39,502 nt of DNA from Bradyrhizobium macuxiense (GTDB lineage: Bacteria > Pseudomonadota > Alphaproteobacteria > Rhizobiales > Xanthobacteraceae): positions 100,967-140,468 of the forward strand of contig NZ_LNCU01000022.1 of assembly GCF_001542415.1 (NCBI RefSeq). Direction: 5' to 3'. The first letter of the stretch is position 1. Every line of letters begins with the position of its first letter. This document shows, piece after piece, positions 1 through 8,848 of this stretch. A program made the translations under genes and the position numbers. The notes below the pieces were generated by a model. The model saw nothing but the letters and a program-made list of their open reading frames with translations, was not told the DNA's origin and did no database searches.

Positions 1-225
1 CCCGCCGCAGTAAGGAAGCCGAAGTGGTCGCGAGGAACGGTGCGAGATGTCGAACTGAGCTTGATCGACGGCATCGCGATGGCGAGTTGGCTTAGGAGCA
101 AGGTCAGCACGCATCGGTTTAGCGATAAAGTTCGGAGCCTGACTGCTTACGACATTCACAATGTGCAGTCTCTTGCGAGACACCTACTTTTGGGACGTTG
201 CGGGTTGTGGCGGAAGACGCAGTGA
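1..225 (+). CDS. Possible 3' end of an open frame entering from the left
   Basis: Frame 1 is open from the first base to a TGA at 223-225, giving 74 residues with no stop. It could be the C-terminal part of a gene starting before the window, or a short gene starting at GTG 40. The residues give no recognised domain, and the stretch is short enough to be open by chance. The interval 226-251 holds the leader of the next gene. Confidence 0.25.
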   Translation, partial: PAAVRKPKWSRGTVRDVELSLIDGIAMASWLRSKVSTHRFSDKVRSLTAYDIHNVQSLARHLLLGRCGLWRKTQ

Positions 226-251
226 GCGTGACAGGCTAGGAACGGGTCAAC

Positions 252-863
252 ATGGCAACTCAAAAGAAAAGCGAGAGCTTCTCGCCAAACGACCATCCCA
301 GAGCTCTCCAAGAGGAGCGTCGCCGAATTCGGCTCTTGTATTCGCTAGGCGATTTCCAGCTTGCCTTGAGTGCCTGCGATTTCCTTTACGAGTGCGATCC
401 GCAGGGACAATATAGTAAAATTGAACTGCGGCGGTTTCGCTGTTTTGAAACTACGCTGGTCATTGCATACGGCAGGCCCTTCTCGCAGTCCGAGGGCGGC
501 GTTCCGCCCTTGACCTTAAAAATGGCGAAGGCTCAGTTGACTGAGCCGCAGCAAGCACTGCATCGGCGTCTTATTCGGATGCGCAACAAAATCATCGCCC
601 ACTCGGATCGAGAGATGATGCGAATGACTGCTAAAACCTTTGATGTGCCGCTGGATGACGATGAAGAGAACGGGCCAAAATTTGTTCTTATTCACTCTGT
701 GTTTGATGAAGGCATTACCCTGCTAGGCGATCTTCTGATCGATACCAATGAGCTACTCCGTAAACTCTATCATTCCATCTACAAGACGCTCTCTGACCAA
801 GCCCAAATTGATCCGAGCTTGTTCAATATGAGGCTAGATCACGACCATCACAAGAAAGATTAA
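252..863 (+). CDS. HEPN-motif protein, putative RNase or defence-associated
   Basis: This is a 203-residue soluble protein with no signal peptide or membrane segment. Residues 111-117 read RNKIIAH, which fits the R-(N/D/H)-x4-H signature of HEPN nucleases. It is followed by Ser-Asp and preceded by the helical stretch [20 protein letters not shown] (59-78). HEPN proteins are usually all-alpha metal-independent RNases of toxins and abortive-infection systems, though some members with this motif are not toxic. The ATG at 252 has an AGGAACGGG-like ribosome site about 5 bases upstream. The gene is more AT-rich than the core genes to the right, as expected for cargo. It precedes an SRAP gene by 14 bases and a restriction-modification gene, so a defence role is plausible. 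No antitoxin partner is evident. The motif is seen; the function is inferred. Confidence 0.6.
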   Translation: MATQKKSESFSPNDHPRALQEERRRIRLLYSLGDFQLALSACDFLYECDPQGQYSKIELRRFRCFETTLVIAYGRPFSQSEGGVPPLTLKMAKAQLTEPQQALHRRLIRMRNKIIAHSDREMMRMTAKTFDVPLDDDEENGPKFVLIHSVFDEGITLLGDLLIDTNELLRKLYHSIYKTLSDQAQIDPSLFNMRLDHDHHKKD

Positions 864-877
864 CGGCACCGCCCGAC

Positions 878-1540
878 ATGTGTAATCTCTATTCGATCAC
901 CACCAATCAATCCGCGATGATCAACCTGTTCCGCGTGGTCAATCGCTACGTCGGCAACCTGGCCCCGATGCCCGGCGTCTTTCCGGACTATCCGGCGCCG
1001 GTCGTTCGCAATACGGACGCCGGAAGCGAGATGGTGTTGATGCGGTGGGGCATGCCACCTCCACCGCGCACCGGAGGCCCGCCAGTCACGAACATCCGCA
1101 ACACGTCGTCACCACATTGGCGCGGCTGGCTCAAGCCCGAGAACCGCTGCTTGGTCCCCGCCAACAGCTTTGCCGAATATGCGCCCGAGCCGAACCCCGG
1201 GACCAAGAAAAAGGATGTCGTCTGGTTCGCGCTGAATGAGGACCGGCCGCTTTTCGCGTTCGCGGGCATCTGGACCGAGTTCAAGGGCGACCGTGGCACC
1301 AAGTCCAAGCCGATCCCGGGGCCGCATCTCGTCTACGGCTTCCTGACGACGGCGCCGAACGCGATCGTCGAGCCGATCCATCCCAAGGCCATGCCGGTGA
1401 TCCTGACCACCGATGAAGAACGCGATGTCTGGATGCGCGCGCAGTGGGTGGAGGCCAACGCGTTGCAGCGCCCATTGCCGGATGACGCGCTCAGGATCGT
1501 GTTACGAGGGGCAGACAAAGAGGATAGGGTCGCGGCGTAA
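878..1540 (+). CDS. SRAP/YedK-HMCES family abasic-site processing protein
   Basis: The 220-residue protein begins Met-Cys-Asn-Leu-Tyr. Cys2 becomes the N-terminal residue after Met removal and forms the covalent thiazolidine link to abasic sites in single-stranded DNA. Family landmarks follow: the [14 protein letters not shown] region, [13 protein letters not shown] (the family Glu lies in FAEY) and [20 protein letters not shown] with the conserved His. The length matches the usual 220-240 residues. These proteins shield abasic sites during replication or repair and are common on mobile elements. It starts 14 bases after the HEPN gene without an obvious ribosome site and is followed by the MmeI-like gene, so it may share their transcript. 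All key residues appear intact. Confidence 0.88.
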   Translation: MCNLYSITTNQSAMINLFRVVNRYVGNLAPMPGVFPDYPAPVVRNTDAGSEMVLMRWGMPPPPRTGGPPVTNIRNTSSPHWRGWLKPENRCLVPANSFAEYAPEPNPGTKKKDVVWFALNEDRPLFAFAGIWTEFKGDRGTKSKPIPGPHLVYGFLTTAPNAIVEPIHPKAMPVILTTDEERDVWMRAQWVEANALQRPLPDDALRIVLRGADKEDRVAA

Positions 1541-1606
1541 TCCGGCCAAACCAGCCAGTATCAGTGCGAGAGAACTTACGCAGGGGTTGACCCGACGCGG
1601 CGGTCC

Positions 1607-4549
1607 GTGTTGATGCAACTAATGCGATACCGTTGTCAGGTGAGCCGGGGGCCAGCCGAAGTGACACCCGATGAATTTATTCGAAAGTGGAAAAGCGCCG
1701 AACTGAACGAGCGGGCGGCGGCTCAATCCCATTTCATTGATCTGTGCCGGATGCTGGACGAACCGGCGCCGACGGATGTCGATCCGAAAGGCGAATGGTA
1801 CGCCTTTGAGCGTGGCGCGACCAAGACCACAGGCGGCGAGGGCTGGGCCGACGTCTGGAAGCGCGACCATTTCGGCTGGGAGTACAAGGGAAAGCGGAAG
1901 GACCTCAAGGCTGCCTTTGCGCAGCTGCAACAATATGCCCTAGCGCTCGAAAATCCGCCGCTGCTGGTCGTCTGCGACATGGATCGGTTCGAAATCCATA
2001 CCAACTGGACCAATAGCGTTTCGGCGGTTCACGAATTTGGCCTCGACGATCTGCGCGACGCCAACGTCCGGCAAAAACTCAAGTCGGTCTTCTCCGACCC
2101 TGAGAGGCTCAAACCCGGCAAGACCCGCCAGGCGCTCACCGAAGAGGCGGCGGCCGAATTCGCTAAACTCGCACAGCGCCTGCGTGATCGAGGCCGCCCC
2201 GCCGAGACTGTTGCCCATTTCATCAATCGACTAGTCTTCTGCATGTTCGCCGAAGACGTCGATCTTCTACCGAACAAAATGTTCAAGCGGATGCTGGAAC
2301 ATGCCTCCTCGCGGCCAGACGAATTCCAGTCACTTGCGAGCGACCTTTTTAAGGCGATGCAGTCCGGAGGACGGGTCGGCTTTGAGCATGTAGCATGGTT
2401 CAACGGCGGCCTTTTCAACGATGACACGGCTCTGCCACTAGACAAAGACGACATCGCGCTAACGCTGGTCGCGGCGAACTTGGATTGGGCGGAAATCGAC
2501 CCATCCATTCTCGGCACGCTGTTTGAACGCGGCCTTGATCCGGACAAGCGGTCGCAGTTGGGTGCCCACTACACGGATCGAGATAAGATCATGATGATCG
2601 TCGATCCTGTGATTGTGCGTCCGTGGCTGGCAGAGTGGGAAACAGCAAAGGCGGAAATAGCAAAGTCAGTAGAGAAATCTCGCTCCGCGAAATCGGCAAG
2701 CGCGCGCACGAAAGCACACGATCAAGCCGTTGCTGAATATCGCTCCTTCTTGAATAAGCTTCGCGCATTTAGAGTTCTCGACCCAGCATGTGGGTCGGGC
2801 AACTTCCTCTATCTCGCGCTTCTTGCGCTCAAGGATATCGAACATCGCGTCAGCATAGAAGCTGAGGCGATGGGTCTCCAACGAGAGTTCTCGCAGGTCG
2901 GCCCGGCCGCCGTCAAAGGGATTGAAATCAACCCCTACGCCGCGGAGTTGGCGCGCGTTTCCGTGTGGATTGGCGAAATTCAATGGATGCGGCGGAACGG
3001 TTTCGGGGTCTCTGACCGACCGATATTGAAGCCTCTCGATCATATCGAGTGTCGCGATGCAGTGTTGAACGAAGATGGCAGCGAAGCGACGTGGCCGGAC
3101 GCTGACGCAATCGTCGGCAACCCGCCGTTTCTCGGCGACAAGGCGATGTTGAGTGTACTTGGCACGGCTTATGTTGACAAACTACGTTCAAAGTTCGCCG
3201 GTCGCGTGCCGGGCGGGGTCGATCTAGTTGTGTACTGGTTCGAAAAAGCTAGGGCGGCGGTCGAAGCCGGCTTATCCAAATCGGCCGGGCTCGTGTCCAC
3301 ACAGGCTATTCGCCGCGGCTCGAATAGGTCCGTGCTGGACAAGATTTCAGCAGGCGCAACTATCTTCGACGCCTGGGCTGACGAGCCATGGGTGGTGGAC
3401 GGAGCGGCTGTTCGCGTTTCGCTCGTCTGTTTCGCCAGAGAGATAGATAATCCTCGTCAGTATCGGTTGGATGGCAAACGGGTCACCTCAATCCATGCCG
3501 ATCTCACCGGGGATACTGTCGATCTGACGAAAGCTCTGCCCCTGCCTGAAAACGTCGGTTGGTGCTTCCAAGGACCGGTAAAGGTGGGGCCATTTGATGT
3601 TCCGGGCGACACGGCAAGAAACTGGCTACAGTTGCCGCGAAACCCAAATGGGCGATCTAACTCCGACGTCGTTCGTCCGTGGCTGAATGGACAAGACGTG
3701 ACAAGGCGATCATCTGACCGCTGGATTGTTGACTTCGCTGACATGCCTGAGAAGGACGCAGCGGTATACGAAGCACCGTTCGAGTACGTTCGACGGAACG
3801 TGAAACCGTTGAGGGATAAAAACAATCGCGAGCGCCGCCGAATTTTCTGGTGGCAGCATGGAGAAACTGTTCCCGGTTTGCGCAAGAAAACGATCGGGCT
3901 GAAGCGTTTGATCGCCACGCCTCGTGTTTCGAAGCATCGCATTTTTGTCTGGGTGTCATTGAAGGTGCTGCCCGATAGCCGGATAAACATAGTGGTTCGC
4001 GACGATGATGCCACCTTCGGCATTTTACATAGTCGTTTCCACGAGGCTTGGTCGCTTCGACTTGGTGGTTGGCATGGCGTCGGCAACGACCCGCAGTATA
4101 CGCCAAGCACAGGGTTTGAGACATTTCCGTTCCCGGTTGGACTTGCACCGAATATCCCTGCTGCGGCTTCCGCAAATGATCCCCGCGCGAAAAAGATCGC
4201 TGAGGCTGCCGACCAATTGCATAAGTTGCGCGAGAATTGGCTAAATCCCGCCGACTTAGTCCGACGCGAGCCAGAGGTCGTCGCTGGCTTTCCCGACCGC
4301 TTCGTTCCGATAAACGAAGATGCAGAACGCGCGCTCAAGAAGCGCACGCTCACCAACCTGTACAACGAACGACCGACCTGGCTGGCGAACGCCCATGCCG
4401 AGCTGGATGCCGCCGTCGCCGCCGCGTACAATTGGCCGACCGACATTTCGGAAGAAGATGCGCTTGCGCGGCTGTTTGCGCTCAATCAGGAGAGGGCCGC
4501 GGGATCGGCGCCGGGTGAGCTTCTAGCCGAAACCGCACCAACGGAATAG
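1607..4549 (+). CDS. MmeI-like type IIL/IIG restriction-modification enzyme (fused nuclease and N6-adenine methylase)
   Basis: A 980-residue single-chain enzyme predicted to cut DNA and also methylate one strand at adenine. The N-terminal nuclease domain carries D82-x9-E92-Y-K94, exactly the D-x9-ExK spacing of MmeI. A helical linker leads to the methylase with motif I LDPACGSGNF (from residue 391), GIEINPYAAELARVSVW, and motif IV NPPF (from Asn505). The region around 600-850 would be the target recognition domain, and the C-terminus ends in a helical domain with YNWP (PAYNWP-like). MmeI is 919 residues, so the length fits. Starts GTG 1607, ATG 1613 and ATG 1622 are all possible, none with a clear ribosome site; numbering uses GTG 1607. 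No separate nuclease gene is needed. Recognition site cannot be read from the sequence. Confidence 0.9.
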   Translation: MLMQLMRYRCQVSRGPAEVTPDEFIRKWKSAELNERAAAQSHFIDLCRMLDEPAPTDVDPKGEWYAFERGATKTTGGEGWADVWKRDHFGWEYKGKRKDLKAAFAQLQQYALALENPPLLVVCDMDRFEIHTNWTNSVSAVHEFGLDDLRDANVRQKLKSVFSDPERLKPGKTRQALTEEAAAEFAKLAQRLRDRGRPAETVAHFINRLVFCMFAEDVDLLPNKMFKRMLEHASSRPDEFQSLASDLFKAMQSGGRVGFEHVAWFNGGLFNDDTALPLDKDDIALTLVAANLDWAEIDPSILGTLFERGLDPDKRSQLGAHYTDRDKIMMIVDPVIVRPWLAEWETAKAEIAKSVEKSRSAKSASARTKAHDQAVAEYRSFLNKLRAFRVLDPACGSGNFLYLALLALKDIEHRVSIEAEAMGLQREFSQVGPAAVKGIEINPYAAELARVSVWIGEIQWMRRNGFGVSDRPILKPLDHIECRDAVLNEDGSEATWPDADAIVGNPPFLGDKAMLSVLGTAYVDKLRSKFAGRVPGGVDLVVYWFEKARAAVEAGLSKSAGLVSTQAIRRGSNRSVLDKISAGATIFDAWADEPWVVDGAAVRVSLVCFAREIDNPRQYRLDGKRVTSIHADLTGDTVDLTKALPLPENVGWCFQGPVKVGPFDVPGDTARNWLQLPRNPNGRSNSDVVRPWLNGQDVTRRSSDRWIVDFADMPEKDAAVYEAPFEYVRRNVKPLRDKNNRERRRIFWWQHGETVPGLRKKTIGLKRLIATPRVSKHRIFVWVSLKVLPDSRINIVVRDDDATFGILHSRFHEAWSLRLGGWHGVGNDPQYTPSTGFETFPFPVGLAPNIPAAASANDPRAKKIAEAADQLHKLRENWLNPADLVRREPEVVAGFPDRFVPINEDAERALKKRTLTNLYNERPTWLANAHAELDAAVAAAYNWPTDISEEDALARLFALNQERAAGSAPGELLAETAPTE

Positions 4550-4551
4550 TC

Positions 4552-4761
4552 ATGGCAACTACCATCGACCCGGGCACTTTGATCTTGATCGCAGATGCCA
4601 TCAAGAGCGCTGTCGAGAGCGCCTTAGAAGCGAACTCGATCGAAGCAGCTAAAGCGCCTCTTGAGACCGTCAAGGCATTCAATGAACAGTTGCTGAAACT
4701 CGCTGTCGCTGCGCAGCACGAGATCGACCGTGGCAACGCAGCCGATACCTCGAGCGATTGA
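4552..4761 (+). CDS. Small helical protein coupled to the MmeI-like enzyme, unknown function
   Basis: The ATG at 4552 lies two bases after the stop of the restriction-modification gene, so translation is probably coupled. The 69-residue product is predicted to be almost entirely helical (for example SAVESALEANSIEAAKAPLE and VKAFNEQLLKLAVAAQHEI) and acidic, with no Cys, no signal peptide and no membrane span. I do not recognise a family. Its position suggests an accessory or control protein for the enzyme, but this is only inference from spacing. It ends 48 bases before the stop of the convergent OLD nuclease gene. Confidence 0.6.
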   Translation: MATTIDPGTLILIADAIKSAVESALEANSIEAAKAPLETVKAFNEQLLKLAVAAQHEIDRGNAADTSSD

Positions 4762-4809
4762 GGCCGCGCACCGCGCGCGCCCCAGCCAACCACGTTGAAG
4801 GCCCGATAC

Positions 4810-6687
4810 CTATTGCGCCTGCGCCACCCGCTCTCCGATATGCCGGAGCCAGCCGATTACCTCATCTCCCGGATCACATTCAGCGAGACGCGCGCGGGAC
4901 ATCTTGGTAACCGCCGCTGTATTGAGCAACGACTTTGCCTGCCCGGTTTTTTTGTTGCATTTCTTTGGAGCATCGGCGGGCCAAGGTGCATCTGCTGTTG
5001 CTGCGTGCGCTGCCTGCGCAACAAGCGTGGGAACGTCGTCGAAGTCGGTAAACGGCGCTCCAAAGGTGACGGTAATGTTTGCGTCTTGGTAGGCTTCCAG
5101 AATGGCCTCCTGATGGAGAAAATTCTCCATTTCGCGCTTACTGGTCGTGACGGCGGAACAGCCGTCACGCGCATTCACTTCGGAGGCAAATGTATCGTAC
5201 TTCCCGGGCTGCGGCGGTGGGTTGTCGCGGTCATAGATGTGGAACTCGGGCCTGTTCAGGGGATGAAGTCGCGACGTCCAAAGCGCTAGATTGTTGCCCC
5301 CGAACGGGAAGAAGATGAGTTCACCGGAAATCTCAAGCGCATCAATATCCGGCACATCCACTCCGTCGGCCCTGAGCACTTTGCTCATGCCCTTGAGGAA
5401 GGAGATGTCGTGCTTTCCTTCAACCCCCACGAACAATTTGACGGAATGATCCGGCAAGACGCCCAGCGAATGTGCGATCCGAGCGTTTGTGTCAGGCCCA
5501 CCGGCAGCAACCGTCCGAGTGCCGTTCTCATGGGCCTCAATAAAGCGTAGGCACGTGTCAGGAAGCGCCCGAGCGAGCATCGGCGTGTGAGTGGTTACAA
5601 TTACCTGCCGCCCGGCGGTCGCAGACAAATCAGAGAGCGCAGACATCAACATGCGCTGATTTCGCGGATGCTGGCCCGTCTCGGGCTCTTCAATCGCATA
5701 AATGACCGAGCCCGCCTGCCTCTCAATCGCCGCCTTCTCGGCCTTCGCCCTAAAGAAGTTCAGGAGCACAAGGCGCTTGACCCCACTCCCTCTCTTGTTG
5801 AGGGGAATTCCTTCGTCACCCGTGATGCTGGTTTGGAATAGGCTGTCCCACTTCTTGGTCGTTACAACGGGATTAAGGGTTTGTGCGACGGATGCATCCA
5901 TCTCCTTGATCTTTTCGACGGTCGCCTCCGCGATCCTTCGGACCTCGGCTTCGACGTGGGCTTGGATCTTGGCTAAATCCTGCTCGACAGCCTTTAACGC
6001 GTCGCGAATGGCCGCCTTTAGTGGATCCTGCGCCTCCGCGTCTTGGTCGGTACTCGCTCTGTCAGATTTGAACAGGGCGAACGCTGGAAGGTAAGGAGCG
6101 AGAGCGGTCCAAACCTGCTTCCCGCCTTCCTTCTCCAAGGAAACAGGCACGAGGTCCAATTTTAGCGCCTGCGTGCCGCCCCAAATTGCAGCTCGGATCG
6201 GCGCATTTGCTTGTTTGTTTACATCGGAGAGGTCGATCCCGAGTTCAGTGGCGCGTGCGACAAGGTCAGCTTTTTTTAGCTGTAGTAAGTCGTTCACTCC
6301 GCTTCCAGTGGGATGCACGGCGACAGCTTCCACGGAGGTAAGCTTGGGGGTCGCGAGCGAGCCGTCGAAGGTCTTACGGACTTCGAGCCGCCGGTCGAGA
6401 TTAACGAGATACTCGGCTTCCAGACTGGTTTCGTAGTCGGCATCCAAGATGATCTTCTCGGGAAGATCGTCGAACTCGCAAGTGATCCGCACGGCCTTGC
6501 GATCGCCTGAAAGGCAGGCATCGTCCTTGTCGGGCTTGGCCTCCTCGAAGAAGATCGCGAGACTATCCATGATGGTGGATTTTCCAACATCGTTTCGGCC
6601 CACGATCGCGGTGATGTCATCGAACTCGATGCAAACTTCGTCTTTGAAGCAGCGAAAATTCTCTAGCTTGAGCTTGGTCAGCCTCAT
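4810..6687 (-). CDS. OLD-family ATP-dependent nuclease (AAA ATPase plus TOPRIM)
   Basis: A 625-residue protein when started at the ATG 6687, which has a GGGGGG ribosome site just upstream and begins MRLTKLKLENFRCF, typical of the family. Walker A is GRNDVGKST (residues 30-38). A coiled-coil region spans about 220-275. Walker B AIEEPE lies near 331-336 and the H-loop VTTHTP near 364-369. The C-terminal TOPRIM half has VEGKHD (Glu423, Asp427), the YDRD pair near 485-488 and KREMENF. OLD proteins are ATP-dependent DNA nucleases that act in anti-phage systems. No UvrD-like partner is adjacent, so this is a solitary OLD rather than Gabija. It converges with the restriction-modification operon 48 bases away. 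Confidence 0.88.
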   Translation of the reverse strand: MRLTKLKLENFRCFKDEVCIEFDDITAIVGRNDVGKSTIMDSLAIFFEEAKPDKDDACLSGDRKAVRITCEFDDLPEKIILDADYETSLEAEYLVNLDRRLEVRKTFDGSLATPKLTSVEAVAVHPTGSGVNDLLQLKKADLVARATELGIDLSDVNKQANAPIRAAIWGGTQALKLDLVPVSLEKEGGKQVWTALAPYLPAFALFKSDRASTDQDAEAQDPLKAAIRDALKAVEQDLAKIQAHVEAEVRRIAEATVEKIKEMDASVAQTLNPVVTTKKWDSLFQTSITGDEGIPLNKRGSGVKRLVLLNFFRAKAEKAAIERQAGSVIYAIEEPETGQHPRNQRMLMSALSDLSATAGRQVIVTTHTPMLARALPDTCLRFIEAHENGTRTVAAGGPDTNARIAHSLGVLPDHSVKLFVGVEGKHDISFLKGMSKVLRADGVDVPDIDALEISGELIFFPFGGNNLALWTSRLHPLNRPEFHIYDRDNPPPQPGKYDTFASEVNARDGCSAVTTSKREMENFLHQEAILEAYQDANITVTFGAPFTDFDDVPTLVAQAAHAATADAPWPADAPKKCNKKTGQAKSLLNTAAVTKMSRARLAECDPGDEVIGWLRHIGERVAQAQ

Positions 6688-6735
6688 GGAGCCCCCCGGC
6701 CTTGAAGCAGAGCGCATACCACATAGGGTTGCGCG

Positions 6736-7122
6736 TTGTCCTTACTGCTCGGGACCGGACACCCCGATCTCCACAGGATCATTTCAGCTTTTGAAAGGTA
6801 CTTTGGGCCGAACGACATGGCGCGGGATCGCGGCACCGCCCGCCATCGGCATATCTGGTACCCGCCTTTCCCGGTTTTGCTGCGTCCACTAATATCGCGA
6901 ATTCTGAGGGATAGGTCGGTGAGCGATCTCGAACGGACATGGCGCTTATGGAAGTCGCTTTCGCGGCCGGACCGCGCCCGATTTCTCGTCATGCTGAGGG
7001 CAGCCTACAGCGACGAGCGCGAGCGACGGACGACTGGCCTCGCCGCAGGCTCTGGCGTGAGGATATCGCGGCTTGCCGATCTGTCGCTAAGCGAGGCGGA
7101 CCTTCAACGGCCCCGACTGTAG
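6736..7122 (+). CDS. Possible small gene of unknown function
   Basis: The 619-base gap between the OLD start and the next leftward gene stop contains one frame that looks protein-like. It runs from TTG 6736 to a stop at 7122 (128 residues); ATG 6817 is an alternative start. Residues 67-96 (DLERTWRLWKSLSRPDRARF and following) look like paired amphipathic helices and resemble real protein rather than an antisense shadow. The N-terminal third is Arg/His-rich and less convincing. No domain is recognised and no strong ribosome site is visible. It would be divergent from the OLD gene. The rest of 7123-7306 shows nothing I can support. Confidence 0.35.
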   Translation: MSLLLGTGHPDLHRIISAFERYFGPNDMARDRGTARHRHIWYPPFPVLLRPLISRILRDRSVSDLERTWRLWKSLSRPDRARFLVMLRAAYSDERERRTTGLAAGSGVRISRLADLSLSEADLQRPRL

Positions 7123-7306
7123 GAAGCCCCCCGGCGCGTTTATCGGATCGGAGTGCTAAGGTCCGGGCGGCTTGCGTAATTCGCGGTAATCAGGGTCTGC
7201 GGCCCGGGAAACCACAGGATGGGCGGCGGCGGATGGCACGTCACCCGCCGCCGCTCTCACGCGCCGCCGCCATGCTCGATCGAAACGGAGCGGCGCATCT
7301 CGCGAA

Positions 7307-8383
7307 CTATTGGCCGGTCGCGCTGACCCACGCGATCCCGAGGACCGCGCGCGGATCGCAATCGACCCGGTAGTCGATCGTGATGCCGTCGTCCTGCGCG
7401 GCCTCGATCAGCGCGCATTCCTCGCGCTCGGTAGCCAGCACGTCAGCGAGGATTTGCGCCTCGGCCTTCTGCCGCTGCTCTCGGGTCAGCGCCGCCTTAT
7501 CGTCCGCGACCTCATCGATCTCGCGATCCAGAGCCGCGGTCAGCGTATCCCGGTGCAGCCACGCCACCAGCGCCAACGCATCCCGCACCTCGGCGAAGCC
7601 GATCGCGCTCGGATCAACATTGGCGATCGGCACCTGATACGTCGTGGTCGCGAACGCGATGTCCTCGCCATGATCGATGGCATGATGCGCGATCGGGCGC
7701 CCGGCCTCTGCCAGTTGATCGATCTGCTTCCGCATCCGCTCTTTCGCGAGGCCGCTCGGCCAGGGCGCCGCGCGGACCCGTGCCAGATCGGCCTGCAACT
7801 CGCGCGCGCGACGCCGAAGGCGTTCGAGTGCGTCGATGACCGTCTCGCCCTTCTTCAAGTTCGGCTCGATGGCCGGACGCATGACGATCGCGGCGCCGTT
7901 CGGCTTCGTCCGGATGCAGGTCTCACAATTAGTGACCACCGCGCTGAGATTATTCCAGCGGGAGCCGTTCAAGTCACGCCGCTGCGTCCGGCGCACAAGC
8001 TCGGCGGTCTTCTGGTCCAGACGCCGCTGCTCGTGGAGCACGCGAACGTCATCATCGGGCAGGTCGGGGCCGCCTTGCCCGCGCGGCATCTGCAATTCGC
8101 GGAGCCGGTCCCGGTGGCGCTGGATGTCGAGATGCAGGCTTTGCCATTCCTCATGGTCGGATCGGGCCAAAAGCGCAGCGTCGTCGCGCTGCTGGCGCAG
8201 TTCACGCAAACGCTCTGCGGCGGACGGCGGCAGCGCATCGATCACGTCGCCGATATTCGCGATCAGCATTCCGGGCAACGGACCCGTCACCGGAGCGGCC
8301 CCCACGGGCGTCTCCATTTCATTCCGGATCGCAGGCCGATCGGTGCCTAAGCCGTAATTCTGAAACTGATTGATGCGCGCCAT
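7307..8383 (-). CDS. Coiled-coil protein of the replication region, unknown function
   Basis: The ATG at 8383 is preferred because GCGAGGGC precedes it by about 3 bases and the product starts cleanly with MARINQFQNYGLG; an open frame continues 24 codons upstream without better support. The 358-residue protein has long charged helices rich in Arg, Glu and Gln (about 50-125 and 195-235), a CETC pair near 155, and an Asp/Glu-rich helical C-terminal part. No membrane segment, signal or known catalytic motif is seen. It follows the ATPase and primase genes in the same direction, so it may be a structural or replication-associated protein of the element. I do not recognise the family. Confidence 0.65.
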   Translation of the reverse strand: MARINQFQNYGLGTDRPAIRNEMETPVGAAPVTGPLPGMLIANIGDVIDALPPSAAERLRELRQQRDDAALLARSDHEEWQSLHLDIQRHRDRLRELQMPRGQGGPDLPDDDVRVLHEQRRLDQKTAELVRRTQRRDLNGSRWNNLSAVVTNCETCIRTKPNGAAIVMRPAIEPNLKKGETVIDALERLRRRARELQADLARVRAAPWPSGLAKERMRKQIDQLAEAGRPIAHHAIDHGEDIAFATTTYQVPIANVDPSAIGFAEVRDALALVAWLHRDTLTAALDREIDEVADDKAALTREQRQKAEAQILADVLATEREECALIEAAQDDGITIDYRVDCDPRAVLGIAWVSATGQ

Positions 8384-8462
8384 GATGCCCTCGCTTGATC
8401 GCGGAAGCGATGAAAGCACATCCCGCTTGCAATGAAATCGGGTAGCTCGTTGCAAACTTCAC

Positions 8463-8828
8463 TCAAACATTGCGCGAAAGGATTGTAGTGATCTGACGGG
8501 CTTTTAGTGCACGGGGGTACGCCTTGAAAATCGCCCAGAGCAGTTGGCGACGCGCATCGCGATGTGGACATACGGCTTGAGACCGTGCTGTTTGCCAACT
8601 GCTGCTCTCGTAGCGGCTCATTTCCCGCTCGATGCGTTCCGCCTGCGCGTTACGGCTCAGGCCGGGACAGAACCGACCTGCAAATTCGCGGATCAGACTA
8701 TGTCGTCGCTCGTGCCCGGCTCGCGTTTCCAGCGACCGCTGGCCCGGTCTGGTCCGCAACGCCTCGCGCAGGGCGGCGACATCGTCCAGCGAGAGCGAGT
8801 TGAGATTAATCCGGACCGGCGCGGTCAT
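8463..8828 (-). CDS. Small Arg-rich protein, unknown function
   Basis: The 121-residue product starts MTAPVRINLNSLSLDDVAAL at ATG 8828. The N-terminus contains LSLDDVAALREALRTRPGQ, the middle is basic with RNAQAERIEREMSRYESSSW, and a CPHR segment lies near residue 87. The C-terminal stretch ARRQLLWAIFKAYPRALKAR looks like the kind of helix pair that binds DNA or a partner protein. It lies between the coiled-coil gene and the octamer-repeat array, and the array begins 20 bases upstream of its start. An origin-binding or regulatory role is conceivable but unproven. The 79 bases between it and the next gene (8384-8462) hold no other signal. Confidence 0.55.
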   Translation of the reverse strand: MTAPVRINLNSLSLDDVAALREALRTRPGQRSLETRAGHERRHSLIREFAGRFCPGLSRNAQAERIEREMSRYESSSWQTARSQAVCPHRDARRQLLWAIFKAYPRALKARQITTILSRNV

Positions 8829-8848
8829 GATTTCCTCGGGGCCGCTTT

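Noticed and set aside
4810..6687. Gabija (GajA) or PARIS assignment for the OLD gene
   Set aside because: GajA needs an adjacent UvrD-like GajB and PARIS a separate TOPRIM gene. Neither is present; the TOPRIM is in the same chain.
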